NCBI GenBank assembly: GCA_009746045.1
Contig: RPFO01000084.1
Location: forward strand, 1,486,618 to 1,550,617
Length of the DNA: 64,000 nucleotides
Source: Mesostigma viride
Taxonomy: Eukaryota > Streptophyta > Mesostigmatophyceae > Mesostigmatales > Mesostigmataceae
Direction: 5' to 3'
The notes beneath the pieces were generated by a model, which was not told the DNA's origin, ran no database searches, and worked only from the letters and a program-made list of their open reading frames with translations. The position numbers were made by a program, and so were the translations under genes. Each line of letters starts with the position of its first letter. Within the stretch, counting starts at the first letter, position 1. This document shows, piece by piece, positions 37,802 through 52,800 of the stretch.

Positions 37802-40800
37802 GCCTCATGGGTATGTGCATGCTCATCGTGTCTGGCAAGCTGTTGCCTCATGGGTATGTGCATGCTCATCGTGTTTGGCAAGCTGTCCCTCATGGGTGTA
37901 TGCATGCTCATCGTGTTTGGCAAGCTGTTGCCTCATGGGTGTGTGCATGCTCATCGTGTTTGGCAAGCTGTTGCCTCATGGGTGTGTGCATGCTCATCAT
38001 GTTTGGCAAGCTGTTGCCTCATGGGTATGTGCATGCTCATCGTGTTTGGCAAGCTGTTGCCTCATGGGTGTGTGCATGCTCATCGTGTTTGGCAAGCTGT
38101 TGCCTCATGGGTGTGTGCATGCCCATCATGTTTGGCAAGCTGTTGCCTCATGGGTATGTGCATGCTCATCGTGTTTGGCAAGCTGTTCCTCATGGGTATG
38201 TGCACGCTCATCGTGTCTGGCAAGCTGTTGCCTCATGGGTATGTGCATGCTCATCGTGTTTGGCAAGCTGTCCCTCATGGGTGTATGCATGCTCATCGTG
38301 TTTGGCAAGCTGTTGCCTCATGGGTATGTGCACGCTCATCGTGTTTGGCAAGCTGTTGCCTCATGGGTGTGTGCATGCTCATCATGTTTGGCAAGCTGTT
38401 GCCTCATGGGTATGTGCATGCTCATCGTGTTTGGCAAGCTGTTCCTCATGGGTATGTGCACGCTCATCGTGTCTGGCAAGCTGTTGCCTCATGGGTATGT
38501 GCATGCTCATCGTGTTTGGCAAGCTGTCCTCATGGGTGTATGCATGCTCATCGTGTTTGGCAAGCTGTTGCCTCATGGGTATGTGCACGCTCATCGTGTT
38601 TGGCAAGCTGTTGCCTCATGGGTATGTGCATGCTCATCGTGTTTGGCAAGCTGCTGCCTCATGGGTGTATGCATGCTCATCGTGTTTGGCAAGCTGTTGC
38701 CTCATGGGTGTGTGCATGCTCATCGTGTTTGGCAAGCTGTTCCTCATGGGTGTGTGCATGCTCATCGTGTTTGGCAAGCTGTTGCCTCATGGGTATGTGC
38801 ACGCTCATCGTGTTTGGCAAGCTGTTGCCTCATGGGTGTGTGCATGCTCATCGTGTTTGGCAAGCTGTTGCCTCATGGGTATGTGCACGCTCATCGTGTT
38901 TGGCAAGCTGTTGCCTCATGGGTGTGTGCATGCTCATCGTGTTTGGCAAGCTGTTGCCTCATGGGTATGTGCATGCTCATCGTGTTTGGCAAGCTGTTCC
39001 TCATGGGTATGTGCACGCTCATCGTGTTTGGCAAGCTGTTGCCTCATGGGTATGTGCATGCTCATCGTGTTTGGCAAGCTGTTCCTCATGGGTGTATGCA
39101 TGCTCATCGTGTTTGGCAAGCTGTTGCCTCATGGGTATGTGCATGCTCATCGTGTTTGGCAAGCTGTTGCCTCATGGGTGTGTGCATGCTCATCGTGTTT
39201 GGCAAGCTGTTGCCTCATGGGTATGTGCATGCTCATCGTGTTTGGCAAGCTGTTCCTCATGGGTATGTGCACGCTCATCGTGTCTGGCAAGCTGTTGCCT
39301 CATGGGTATGTGCATGCTCATCGTGTTTGGCAAGCTGTTGCCTCATGGGTGTATGCATGCTCATCGTGTTTGGCAAGCTGTTGCCTCATGGGTATGTGCA
39401 CGCTCATCGTGTTTGGCAAGCTGTTGCCTCATGGGTGTGTGCATGCTCATCGTGTTTGGCAAGCTGTTGCCTCATGGGTATGTGCATGCTCATCGTGTTT
39501 GGCAAGCTGTTGCCTCATGGGTATGTGCATGCTCATCGTGTTTGGCAAGCTGTTCCTCATGGGTATGTGCACGCTCATCGTGTTTGGCAAGCTGTTGCCT
39601 CATGGGTATGTGCATGCTCATCGTGTTTGGCAAGCTGTTCCTCATGGGTGTATGCATGCTCATCGTGTTTGGCAAGCTGTTGCCTCATGGGTATGTGCAC
39701 GCTCATCGTGTTTGGCAAGCTGTTGCCTCATGGGTGTGTGCATGCTCATCGTGTTTGGCAAGCTGTTGCCTCATGGGTATGTGCATGCTCATCGTGTTTG
39801 GCAAGCTGTTCCTCATGGGTATGTGCACGCTCATCGTGTCTGGCAAGCTGTTGCCTCATGGGTATGTGCATGCTCATCGTGTTTGGCAAGCTGTCCCTCA
39901 TGGGTGTATGCATGCTCATCGTGTTTGGCAAGCTGTTGCCTCATGGGTGTGTGCACGCTCATCGTGTTTGGCAAGCTGTTGCCTCATGGGTATGTGCATG
40001 CTCATCGTGTTTGGCAAGCTGTTGCCTCATGGGTGTATGCATGCTCATCGTGTTTGGCAAGCTGTTGCCTCATGGGTGTGTGCACGCTCATCGTGTTTGG
40101 CAAGCAGTTCCTCATGGGTGTGTGCATGCTCATCGTGTTTGGCAAGCTGTTGCCTCATGGGTATGTGCACGCTTATCGTGTTTGGCAAGCTGTTGCCTCA
40201 TGGGTGTGTGCATGCTCATCGTGTTTGGCAAGCTGTTGCCTCATGGGTATGTGCACGCTCATCGTGTTTGGCAAGCTGTTGCCTCATGGGTGTATGCATG
40301 CTTATCGTGTTTGGCAAGCTGTTGCCTCATGGGTGTGTGCATGCTCATCGTGTTTGGCAAGCTGTTCCTCATGGGTATGTGCATGCTCATCGTGTTTGGC
40401 AAGCTGTTGCCTCATGGGTATGTGCATGCTCATCGTGTTTGGCAAGCTGTTCCTCATGGGTGTATGCATGCTCATCGTGTTTGGCAAGCTGTTGCCTCAT
40501 GGGTATGTGCATGCTCATCGTGTTTGGCAAGCTGTTGCCTCATGGGTGTGTGCATGCTCATCATGTTTGGCAAGCTGTTGCCTCATGGGTATGTGCATGC
40601 TCATCGTGTTTGGCAAGCTGTTCCTCATGGGTATGTGCATGCTCATCGTGTTTGGCAAGCTGTTGCCTCATGGGTATGTGCATGCTCATCGTGTTTGGCA
40701 AGCTGTTCCTCATGGGTATGTGCACGCTCATCGTGTTTGGCAAGCTGTTGCCTCATGGGTATGTGCATGCTCATCGTGTTTGGCAAGCTGTTGCCTCATG

Positions 40801-43800
40801 GGTGTATGCATGCTCATCGTGTTTGGCAAGCTGTTGCCTCATGGGTGTGTGCATGCTCATCGTGTTTGGCAAGCTGTTGCCTCATGGGTATGTGCATGCT
40901 CATCGTGTTTGGCAAGCTGTTGCCTCATGGGTGTATGCATGCTCATCGTGTTTGGCAAGCTGTTGCCTCATGGGTGTGTGCATGCTCATCGTGTTTGGCA
41001 AGCTGTTCCTCATGGGTGTGTGCATGCTCATCGTGTTTGGCAAGCTGTTGCCTCATGGGTATGTGCATGCTCATCGTGTTTGGCAAGCTGTTGCCTCATG
41101 GGTGTGTGCATGCTCATCGTGTTTGGCAAGCTGTTGCCTCATGGGTATGTGCATGCTCATCGTGTTTGGCAAGCTGTTGCCTCATGGGTGTGCATGCTCA
41201 TCGTGTTTGGCAAGCTGTTGCCTCATGGGTATGTGCATGCTCATCGTGTTTGGCAAGCTGTTCCTCATGGGTATGTGCATGCTCATCGTGTTTGGCAAGC
41301 TGTTGCCTCATGGGTGTGTGCATGCTCATCGTGTTTGGCAAGCTGTTGCCTCATGGGTGTGTGCATGCTCATCGTGTTTGGCAAGCTGTTCCTCATGGGT
41401 ATGTGCATGCTCATCGTGTTTGGCAAGCTGTTGCCTCATGGGTATGTGCATGCTCATCGTGTTTGGCAAGCTGTTGCCTCATGGGTGTATGCATGCTCAT
41501 CGTGTTTGGCAAGCTGTTGCCTCATGGGTATGTGCATGCTCATCGTGTTTGGCAAGCTGTTGCCTCATGGGTGTGTGCATGCTCATCGTGTTTGGCAAGC
41601 TGTTGCCTCATGGGTATGTGCATGCTCATCGTGTTTGGCAAGCTGTTGCCTCATGGGTATGTGCATGCTCATCGTGTTTGGCAAGCTGTTGCCTCATGGG
41701 TATGTGCATGCTCATCGTGTTTGGCAAGCTGTTCCTCATGGGTGTATGCATGCTCATCGTGTTTGGCAAGCTGTTGCCTCATGGGTATGTGCATGCTCAT
41801 CGTGTTTGGCAAGCTGTTGCCTCATGGGTATGTGCATGCTCATCGTGTTTGGCAAGCTGTTGCCTCATGGGTGTGCATGCTCATCGTGTTTGGCAAGCTG
41901 TTGCCTCATGGGTATGTGCATGCTCATCGTGTTTGGCAAGCTGTTGCCTCATGGGTGTGCATGCTCATCGTGTTTGGCAAGCTGTTGCCTCATGGGTATG
42001 TGCATGCTCATCGTGTTTGGCAAGCTGTTCCTCATGGGTATGTGCATGCTCATCGTGTTTGGCAAGCTGTTGCCTCATGGGTATGTGCATGCTCATCGTG
42101 TTTGGCAAGCTGTTGCCTCATGGGTATGTGCATGCTCATCGTGTTTGGCAAGCTGTTGCCTCATGGGTATGTGCATGCTCATCGTGTTTGGCAAGCTGTT
42201 GCCTCATGGGTATGTGCATGCTCATCGTGTTTGGCAAGCTGTTCCTCATGGGTGTGTGCATGCTCATCGTGTTTGGCAAGCTGTTCCTCATGGGTATGTG
42301 CATGCTCATCGTGTTTGGCAAGCTGTTCCTCATGGGTGTGTGCATGCTCATCGTGTTTGGCAAGCTGTTGCCTCATGGGTATGTGCATGCTCATCGTGTT
42401 TGGCAAGCTGTTGCCTCATGGGTGTATGTGCATGCTCATCGTGTTTGGCAAGCTGTTGCCTCATGGGTGTGTGCATGCTCATCGTGTTTGGCAAGCTGTT
42501 GCCTCATGGGTATGTGCATGCTCATCGTGTTTGGCAAGCTGTTGCCTCATGGGTATGTGCATGCTCATCGTGTTTGGCAAGCTGTTGCCTCATGGGTGTG
42601 TGCATGCTCATCGTGTTTGGCAAGCTGTTGCCTCATGGGTATGTGCATGCTCATCGTGTTTGGCAAGCTGTTGCCTCATGGGTGTGTGCATGCTCATCGT
42701 GTTTGGCAAGCTGTTGCCTCATGGGTATGTGCATGCTCATCGTGTTTGGCAAGCTGTTGCCTCATGGGTATGTGCATGCTCATCGTGTTTGGCAAGCTGT
42801 TGCCTCATGGGTATGTGCATGCTCATCGTGTTTGGCAAGCTGTTGCCTCATGGGTATGTGCATGCTCATCGTGTTTGGCAAGCTGTTGCCTCATGGGTAT
42901 GTGCATGCTCATCGTGTTTGGCAAGCTGTTGCCTCATGGGTATGTGCATGCTCATCGTGTTTGGCAAGCTGTTGCCTCATGGGTATGTGCATGCTCATCG
43001 TGTTTGGCAAGCTGTTGCCTCATGGGTGTGTGCATGCTCATCGTGTTTGGCAAGCTGTTGCCTCATGGGTATGTGCATGCTCATCGTGTTTGGCAAGCTG
43101 TTGCCTCATGGGTATGTGCATGCTCATCGTGTTTGGCAAGCTGTTGCCTCATGGGTATGTGCATGCTCATCGTGTTTGGCAAGCTGTTGCCTCATGGGTA
43201 TGTGCATGCTCATCGTGTTTGGCAAGCTGTTGCCTCATGGGTATGTGCATGCTCATCGTGTTTGGCAAGCTGTTGCCTCATGGGTATGTGCATGCTCATC
43301 GTGTTTGGCAAGCTGTTGCCTCATGGGTATGTGCATGCTCATCGTGTTTGGCAAGCTGTTGCCTCATGGGTATGTGCATGCTCATCGTGTTTGGCAAGCT
43401 GTTGCCTCATGGGTATGTGCATGCTCATCGTGTTTGGCAAGCTGTTGCCTCATGGGTATGTGCATGCTCATCGTGTTTGGCAAGCTGTTGCCTCATGGGT
43501 ATGCATGCTCATCGTGTTTGGCAAGCTGTTGCCTCATGGGTATGTGCATGCTCATCGTGTTTGGCAAGCTGTTGCCTCATGGGTATGTGCATGCTCATCG
43601 TGTTTGGCAAGCTGTTGCCTCATGGGTATGTGCATGCTCATCGTGTTTGGCAAGCTGTTGCCTCATGGGTATGTGCATGCTCATCGTGTTTGGCAAGCTG
43701 TTGCCTCATGGGTATGTGCATGCTCATCGTGTTTGGCAAGCTGTTGCCTCATGGGTGTATGTGCATGCTCATCGTGTTTGGCAAGCTGTTGCCTCATGGG

Positions 43801-46800
43801 TATGTGCATGCTCATCGTGTTTGGCAAGCTGTTGCCTCATGGGTATGTGCATGCTCATCGTGTTTGGCAAGCTGTTGCCTCATGGGTGTGTGCATGCTCA
43901 TCGTGTTTGGCAAGCTGTTGCCTCATGGGTATGTGCATGCTCATCGTGTTTGGCAAGCTGTTGCCTCATGGGTATGTGCATGCTCATCGTGTTTGGCAAG
44001 CTGTTGCCTCATGGGTATGTGCATGCTCATCGTGTTTGGCAAGCTGTTGCCTCATGGGTGTGTGCATGCTCATCGTGTTTGGCAAGCTGTTGCCTCATGG
44101 GTATGTGCATGCTCATCGTGTTTGGCAAGCTGTTGCCTCATGGGTATGTGCATGCTCATCGTGTTTGGCAAGCTGTTGCCTCATGGGTGTGTGCATGCTC
44201 ATCGTGTTTGGCAAGCTGTTGCCTCATGGGTATGTGCATGCTCATCGTGTTTGGCAAGCTGTTGCCTCATGGGTATGTGCATGCTCATCGTGTTTGGCAA
44301 GCTGTTGCCTCATGGGTATGTGCATGCTCATCGTGTTTGGCAAGCTGTTGCCTCATGGGTATGTGCATGCTCATCGTGTTTGGCAAGCTGTTGCCTCATG
44401 GGTATGTGCATGCTCATCGTGTTTGGCAAGCTGTTGCCTCATGGGTATGTGCATGCTCATCGTGTTTGGCAAGCTGTTGCCTCATGGGTATGTGCATGCT
44501 CATCGTGTTTGGCAAGCTGTTGCCTCATGGGTATGTGCATGCTCATCGTGTTTGGCAAGCTGTTGCCTCATGGGTATGTGCATGCTCATCGTGTTTGGCA
44601 AGCTGTTGCCTCATGGGTATGTGCATGCTCATCGTGTTTGGCAAGCTGTTGCCTCATGGGTATGTGCATGCTCATCGTGTTTGGCAAGCTGTTGCCTCAT
44701 GGGTATGTGCATGCTCATCGTGTTTGGCAAGCTGTTGCCTCATGGGTATGTGCATGCTCATCGTGTTTGGCAAGCTGTTGCCTCATGGGTATGTGCATGC
44801 TCATCGTGTTTGGCAAGCTGTTGCCTCATGGGTATGTGCATGCTCATCGTGTTTGGCAAGCTGTTGCCTCATGGGTGTGTGCATGCTCATCGTGTTTGGC
44901 AAGCTGTTGCCTCATGGGTATGTGCATGCTCATCGTGTTTGGCAAGCTGTTGCCTCATGGGTATGTGCATGCTCATCGTGTTTGGCAAGCTGTTGCCTCA
45001 TGGGTATGTGCATGCTCATCGTGTTTGGCAAGCTGTTGCCTCATGGGTATGTGCATGCTCATCGTGTTTGGCAAGCTGTTGCCTCATGGGTATGTGCATG
45101 CTCATCGTGTTTGGCAAGCTGTTGCCTCATGGGTATGTGCATGCTCATCGTGTTTGGCAAGCTGTTGCCTCATGGGTATGTGCATGCTCATCGTGTTTGG
45201 CAAGCTGTTGCCTCATGGGTGTGTGCATGCTCATCGTGTTTGGCAAGCTGTTGCCTCATGGGTATGTGCATGCTCATCGTGTTTGGCAAGCTGTTGCCTC
45301 ATGGGTATGTGCATGCTCATCGTGTTTGGCAAGCTGTTGCCTCATGGGTATGTGCATGCTCATCGTGTTTGGCAAGCTGTTGCCTCATGGGTGTGTGCAT
45401 GCTCATCGTGTTTGGCAAGCTGTTGCCTCATGGGTATGTGCATGCTCATCGTGTTTGGCAAGCTGTTGCCTCATGGGTATGTGCATGCTCATCGTGTTTG
45501 GCAAGCTGTTGCCTCATGGGTATGTGCATGCTCATCGTGTTTGGCAAGCTGTTGCCTCATGGGTGTGTGCATGCTCATCGTGTTTGGCAAGCTGTTGCCT
45601 CATGGGTATGTGCATGCTCATCGTGTTTGGCAAGCTGTTGCCTCATGGGTGTGTGCATGCTCATCGTGTTTGGCAAGCTGTTGCCTCATGGGTGTGTGCA
45701 TGCTCATCGTGTTTGGCAAGCTGTTGCCTCATGGGTGTGTGCATGCTCATCGTGTTTGGCAAGCTGTTGCCTCATGGGTATGTGCATGCTCATCGTGTTT
45801 GGCAAGCTGTTGCCTCATGGGTATGTGCATGCTCATCGTGTTTGGCAAGCTGTTGCCTCATGGGTATGTGCATGCTCATCGTGTTTGGCAAGCTGTTGCC
45901 TCATGGGTATGTGCATGCTCATCGTGTTTGGCAAGCTGTTGCCTCATGGGTATGTGCATGCTCATCGTGTTTGGCAAGCTGTTGCCTCATGGGTATGTGC
46001 ATGCTCATCGTGTTTGGCAAGCTGTTGCCTCATGGGTATGTGCATGCTCATCGTGTTTGGCAAGCTGTTGCCTCATGGGTATGTGCATGCTCATCGTGTT
46101 TGGCAAGCTGTTGCCTCATGGGTATGTGCATGCTCATCGTGTTTGGCAAGCTGTTGCCTCATGGGTATGTGCATGCTCATCGTGTTTGGCAAGCTGTTGC
46201 CTCATGGGTATGTGCATGCTCATCGTGTTTGGCAAGCTGTTGCCTCATGGGTGTGTGCATGCTCATCGTGTTTGGCAAGCTGTTGCCTCATGGGTGTGTG
46301 CATGCTCATCGTGTTTGGCAAGCTGTTGCCTCATGGGTGTGTGCATGCTCATCGTGTTTGGCAAGCTGTTGCCTCATGGGTATGTGCATGCTCATCGTGT
46401 TTGGCAAGCTGTTGCCTCATGGGTGTGCATGCTCATCGTGTTTGGCAAGCTGTTGCCTCATGGGTATGTGCATGCTCATCGTGTTTGGCAAGCTGTTGCC
46501 TCATGGGTGTGCATGCTCATCGTGTTTGGCAAGCTGTTGCCTCATGGGTATGTGCATGCTCATCGTGTTTGGCAAGCTGTTGCCTCATGGGTATGTGCAT
46601 GCTCATCGTGTTTGGCAAGCTGTTGCCTCATGGGTATGTGCATGCTCATCGTGTTTGGCAAGCTGTTGCCTCATGGGTGTGTGCATGCTCATCGTGTTTG
46701 GCAAGCTGTTGCCTCATGGGTATGTGCATGCTCATCGTGTTTGGCAAGCTGTTGCCTCATGGGTATGTGCATGCTCATCGTGTTTGGCAAGCTGTTGCCT

Positions 46801-49800
46801 CATGGGTGTGTGCATGCTCATCGTGTTTGGCAAGCTGTTGCCTCATGGGTGTGCATGCTCATCGTGTTTGGCAAGCTGTTGCCTCATGGGTATGTGCATG
46901 CTCATCGTGTTTGGCAAGCTGTTGCCTCATGGGTGTGTGCATGCTCATCGTGTTTGGCAAGCTGTTGCCTCATGGGTATGTGCATGCTCATCGTGTTTGG
47001 CAAGCTGTTGCCTCATGGGTATGTGCATGCTCATCGTGTTTGGCAAGCTGTTGCCTCATGGGTATGTGCATGCTCATCGTGTTTGGCAAGCTGTTGCCTC
47101 ATGGGTATGTGCATGCTCATCGTGTTTGGCAAGCTGTTGCCTCATGGGTATGTGCATGCTCATCGTGTTTGGCAAGCTGTTGCCTCATGGGTATGTGCAT
47201 GCTCATCGTGTTTGGCAAGCTGTTGCCTCATGGGTATGTGCATGCTCATCGTGTTTGGCAAGCTGTTGCCTCATGGGTATGTGCATGCTCATCGTGTTTG
47301 GCAAGCTGTTGCCTCATGGGTATGTGCATGCTCATCGTGTTTGGCAAGCTGTTGCCTCATGGGTATGTGCATGCTCATCGTGTTTGGCAAGCTGTTGCCT
47401 CATGGGTATGTGCATGCTCATCGTGTTTGGCAAGCTGTTGCCTCATGGGTATGTGCATGCTCATCGTGTTTGGCAAGCTGTTGCCTCATGGGTATGTGCA
47501 TGCTCATCGTGTTTGGCAAGCTGTTGCCTCATGGGTATGTGCATGCTCATCGTGTTTGGCAAGCTGTTGCCTCATGGGTATGTGCATGCTCATCGTGTTT
47601 GGCAAGCTGTTGCCTCATGGGTGTGTGCATGCTCATCGTGTTTGGCAAGCTGTTGCCTCATGGGTATGTGCATGCTCATCGTGTTTGGCAAGCTGTTGCC
47701 TCATGGGTATGTGCATGCTCATCGTGTTTGGCAAGCTGTTGCCTCATGGGTATGTGCATGCTCATCGTGTTTGGCAAGCTGTTGCCTCATGGGTATGTGC
47801 ATGCTCATCGTGTTTGGCAAGCTGTTGCCTCATGGGTGTGTGCATGCTCATCGTGTTTGGCAAGCTGTTGCCTCATGGGTATGTGCATGCTCATCGTGTT
47901 TGGCAAGCTGTTGCCTCATGGGTATGTGCATGCTCATCGTGTTTGGCAAGCTGTTGCCTCATGGGTATGTGCATGCTCATCGTGTTTGGCAAGCTGTTGC
48001 CTCATGGGTATGTGCATGCTCATCGTGTTTGGCAAGCTGTTGCCTCATGGGTGTGTGCATGCTCATCGTGTTTGGCAAGCTGTTGCCTCATGGGTATGTG
48101 CATGCTCATCGTGTTTGGCAAGCTGTTGCCTCATGGGTATGTGCATGCTCATCGTGTTTGGCAAGCTGTTGCCTCATGGGTATGTGCATGCTCATCGTGT
48201 TTGGCAAGCTGTTGCCTCATGGGTATGTGCATGCTCATCGTGTTTGGCAAGCTGTTGCCTCATGGGTATGTGCATGCTCATCGTGTTTGGCAAGCTGTTG
48301 CCTCATGGGTATGTGCATGCTCATCGTGTTTGGCAAGCTGTTGCCTCATGGGTATGTGCATGCTCATCGTGTTTGGCAAGCTGTTGCCTCATGGGTATGT
48401 GCATGCTCATCGTGTTTGGCAAGCTGTTGCCTCATGGGTATGTGCATGCTCATCGTGTTTGGCAAGCTGTTGCCTCATGGGTATGTGCATGCTCATCGTG
48501 TTTGGCAAGCTGTTGCCTCATGGGTGTGTGCATGCTCATCGTGTTTGGCAAGCTGTTGCCTCATGGGTATGTGCATGCTCATCGTGTTTGGCAAGCTGTT
48601 GCCTCATGGGTGTGTGCATGCTCATCGTGTTTGGCAAGCTGTTGCCTCATGGGTGTGTGCATGCTCATCGTGTTTGGCAAGCTGTTGCCTCATGGGTGTG
48701 TGCATGCTCATCGTGTTTGGCAAGCTGTTGCCTCATGGGTATGTGCATGCTCATCGTGTTTGGCAAGCTGTTGCCTCATGGGTGTGTGCATGCTCATCGT
48801 GTTTGGCAAGCTGTTGCCTCATGGGTATGTGCATGCTCATCGTGTTTGGCAAGCTGTTGCCTCATGGGTGTGTGCATGCTCATCGTGTTTGGCAAGCTGT
48901 TGCCTCATGGGTGTGTGCATGCTCATCGTGTTTGGCAAGCTGTTGCCTCATGGGTATGTGCATGCTCATCGTGTTTGGCAAGCTGTTGCCTCATGGGTAT
49001 GTGCATGCTCATCGTGTTTGGCAAGCTGTTGCCTCATGGGTGTGTGCATGCTCATCGTGTTTGGCAAGCTGTTGCCTCATGGGTATGTGCATGCTCATCG
49101 TGTTTGGCAAGCTGTTGCCTCATGGGTATGTGCATGCTCATCGTGTTTGGCAAGCTGTTGCCTCATGGGTATGTGCATGCTCATCGTGTTTGGCAAGCTG
49201 TTCCTCATGGGTGTGCATGCTCATCGTGTTTGGCAAGCTGTTGCCTCATGGGTGTGTGCATGCTCATCGTGTTTGGCAAGCTGTTGCCTCATGGGTGTGT
49301 GCATGCTCATCGTGTTTGGCAAGCTGTTGCCTCATGGGTGTGTGCATGCTCATCGTGTTTGGCAAGCTGTTGCCTCATGGGTGTGCATGCTCATCGTGTT
49401 TGGCAAGCTGTTGCCTCATGGGTATGTGCATGCTCATCGTGTTTGGCAAGCTGTTGCCTCATGGGTGTGTGCATGCTCATCGTGTTTGGCAAGCTGTTCC
49501 TCATGGGTGTGTGCATGCTCATCGTGTTTGGCAAGCTGTTGCCTCATGGGTATGTGCATGCTCATCGTGTTTGGCAAGCTGTTGCCTCATGGGTATGTGC
49601 ATGCTCATCGTGTTTGGCAAGCTGTTGCCTCATGGGTGTGTGCATGCTCATCGTGTTTGGCAAGCTGTTGCCTCATGGGTATGTGCATGCTCATCGTGTT
49701 TGGCAAGCTGTTGCCTCATGGGTATGTGCATGCTCATCGTGTTTGGCAAGCTGTTGCCTCATGGGTATGTGCATGCTCATCGTGTTTGGCAAGCTGTTGC

Positions 49801-52800
49801 CTCATGGGTGTGTGCATGCTCATCGTGTTTGGCAAGCTGTTGCCTCATGGGTATGTGCATGCTCATCGTGTTTGGCAAGCTGTTGCCTCATGGGTGTGTG
49901 CATGCTCATCGTGTTTGGCAAGCTGTTGCCTCATGGGTATGTGCATGCTCATCGTGTTTGGCAAGCTGTTGCCTCATGGGTGTGTGCATGCTCATCGTGT
50001 TTGGCAAGCTGTTGCCTCATGGGTATGTGCATGCTCATCGTGTTTGGCAAGCTGTTGCCTCATGGGTGTGCATGCTCATCGTGTTTGGCAAGCTGTTGCC
50101 TCATGGGTATGTGCATGCTCATCGTGTTTGGCAAGCTGTTGCCTCATGGGTATGTGCATGCTCATCGTGTTTGGCAAGCTGTTGCCTCATGGGTATGTGC
50201 ATGCTCATCGTGTTTGGCAAGCTGTTCCTCATGGGTATGTGCATGCTCATCGTGTTTGGCAAGCTGTTGCCTCATGGGTATGTGCATGCTCATCGTGTTT
50301 GGCAAGCTGTTGCCTCATGGGTATGTGCATGCTCATCGTGTTTGGCAAGCTGTTGCCTCATGGGTATGTGCATGCTCATCGTGTTTGGCAAGCTGTTGCC
50401 TCATGGGTATGTGCATGCTCATCGTGTTTGGCAAGCTGTTGCCTCATGGGTGTGCATGCTCATCGTGTTTGGCAAGCTGTTGCCTCATGGGTATGTGCAT
50501 GCTCATCGTGTTTGGCAAGCTGTTGCCTCATGGGTGTGTGCATGCTCATCGTGTTTGGCAAGCTGTTGCCTCATGGGTATGTGCATGCTCATCGTGTTTG
50601 GCAAGCTGTTGCCTCATGGGTATGTGCATGCTCATCGTGTTTGGCAAGCTGTTGCCTCATGGGTATGTGCATGCTCATCGTGTTTGGCAAGCTGTTGCCT
50701 CATGGGTGTGTGCATGCTCATCGTGTTTGGCAAGCTGTTGCCTCATGGGTGTGTGCATGCTCATCGTGTTTGGCAAGCTGTTCCTCATGGGTATGTGCAT
50801 GCTCATCGTGTTTGGCAAGCTGTTGCCTCATGGGTGTGTGCATGCTCATCGTGTTTGGCAAGCTGTTGCCTCATGGGTATGTGCATGCTCATCGTGTTTG
50901 GCAAGCTGTTGCCTCATGGGTATGTGCATGCTCATCGTGTTTGGCAAGCTGTTGCCTCATGGGTATGTGCATGCTCATCGTGTTTGGCAAGCTGTCCCTC
51001 ATGGGTGTATGCATGCTCATCGTGTTTGGCAAGCTGTTGCCTCATGGGTATGTGCATGCTCATCGTGTTTGGCAAGCTGTTCCTCATGGGTATGTGCATG
51101 CTCATCGTGTTTGGCAAGCTGTTGCCTCATGGGTGTGTGCATGCTCATCGTGTTTGGCAAGCTGTTGCCTCATGGGTGTGTGCATGCTCATCGTGTTTGG
51201 CAAGCTGTTGCCTCATGGGTGTGTGCATGCTCATCGTGTTTGGCAAGCTGTTGCCTCATGGGTGTGTGCATGCTCATCGTGTTTGGCAAGCTGTTCCTCA
51301 TGGGTGTGTGCTCATCGTGTTTGGCAAGCTGTTGCCTCATGGGTATGTGCATGCTCATCGTGTTTGGCAAGCTGTTCCTCATGGGTATGTGCATGCTCAT
51401 CGTGTTTGGCAAGCTGTTGCCTCATGGGTGTGTGCATGCTCATCGTGTTTGGCAAGCTGTTGCCTCATGGGTATGTGCATGCTCATCGTGTTTGGCAAGC
51501 TGTTGCCTCATGGGTGTGTGCATGCTCATCGTGTTTGGCAAGCTGTTGCCTCATGGGTATGTGCATGCTCATCGTGTTTGGCAAGCTGTTCCTCATGGGT
51601 ATGTGCATGCTCATCGTGTTTGGCAAGCTGTTGCCTCATGGGTATGTGCATGCTCATCGTGTTTGGCAAGCTGTTCCTCATGGGTGTGTGCATGCTCATC
51701 GTGTTTGGCAAGCTGTTGCCTCATGGGTATGTGCATGCTCATCGTGTTTGGCAAGCTGTTGCCTCATGGGTGTGCATGCTCATCGTGTTTGGCAAGCTGT
51801 TGCCTCATGGGTGTGTGCATGCTCATCGTGTTTGGCAAGCTGTTGCCTCATGGGTGTGTGCATGCTCATCGTGTTTGGCAAGCTGTTGCCTCATGGGTAT
51901 GTGCATGCTCATCGTGTTTGGCAAGCTGTTGCCTCATGGGTGTGTGCATGCTCATCGTGTTTGGCAAGCTGTTGCCTCATGGGTATGTGCATGCTCATCG
52001 TGTTTGGCAAGCTGTTCCTCATGGGTGTGTGCATGCTCATCGTGTTTGGCAAGCTGTTGCCTCATGGGTGTGTGCATGCTCATCGTGTTTGGCAAGCTGT
52101 TGCCTCATGGGTATGTGCATGCTCATCGTGTTTGGCAAGCTGTTCCTCATGGGTATGTGCATGCTCATCGTGTTTGGCAAGCTGTTCCTCATGGGTGTGT
52201 GCATGCTCATCGTGTTTGGCAAGCTGTTGCCTCATGGGTATGTGCATGCTCATCGTGTTTGGCAAGCTGTTGCCTCATGGGTATGTGCATGCTCATCGTG
52301 TTTGGCAAGCTGTTCCTCATGGGTATGTGCATGCTCATCGTGTTTGGCAAGCTGTTCCTCATGGGTGTGTGCATGCTCATCGTGTTTGGCAAGCTGTTGC
52401 CTCATGGGTGTGTGCATGCTCATCGTGTTTGGCAAGCTGTTGCCTCATGGGTGTGTGCATGCTCATCGTGTTTGGCAAGCTGTTGCCTCATGGGTGTGTG
52501 CATGCTCATCGTGTTTGGCAAGCTGTTCCTCATGGGTGTGTGCATGCTCATCGTGTTTGGCAAGCTGTTGCCTCATGGGTATGTGCATGCTCATCGTGTT
52601 TGGCAAGCTGTTGCCTCATGGGTGTGTGCATGCTCATCGTGTTTGGCAAGCTGTTCCTCATGGGTGTATGCATGCTCATCGTGTTTGGCAAGCTGTTGCC
52701 TCATGGGTATGTGCATGCTCATCATGTTTGGCAAGCTGTTGCCTCATGGGTATGTGCATGCTCATCGTGTTTGGCAAGCTGTTCCTCATGGGTGTGTGCA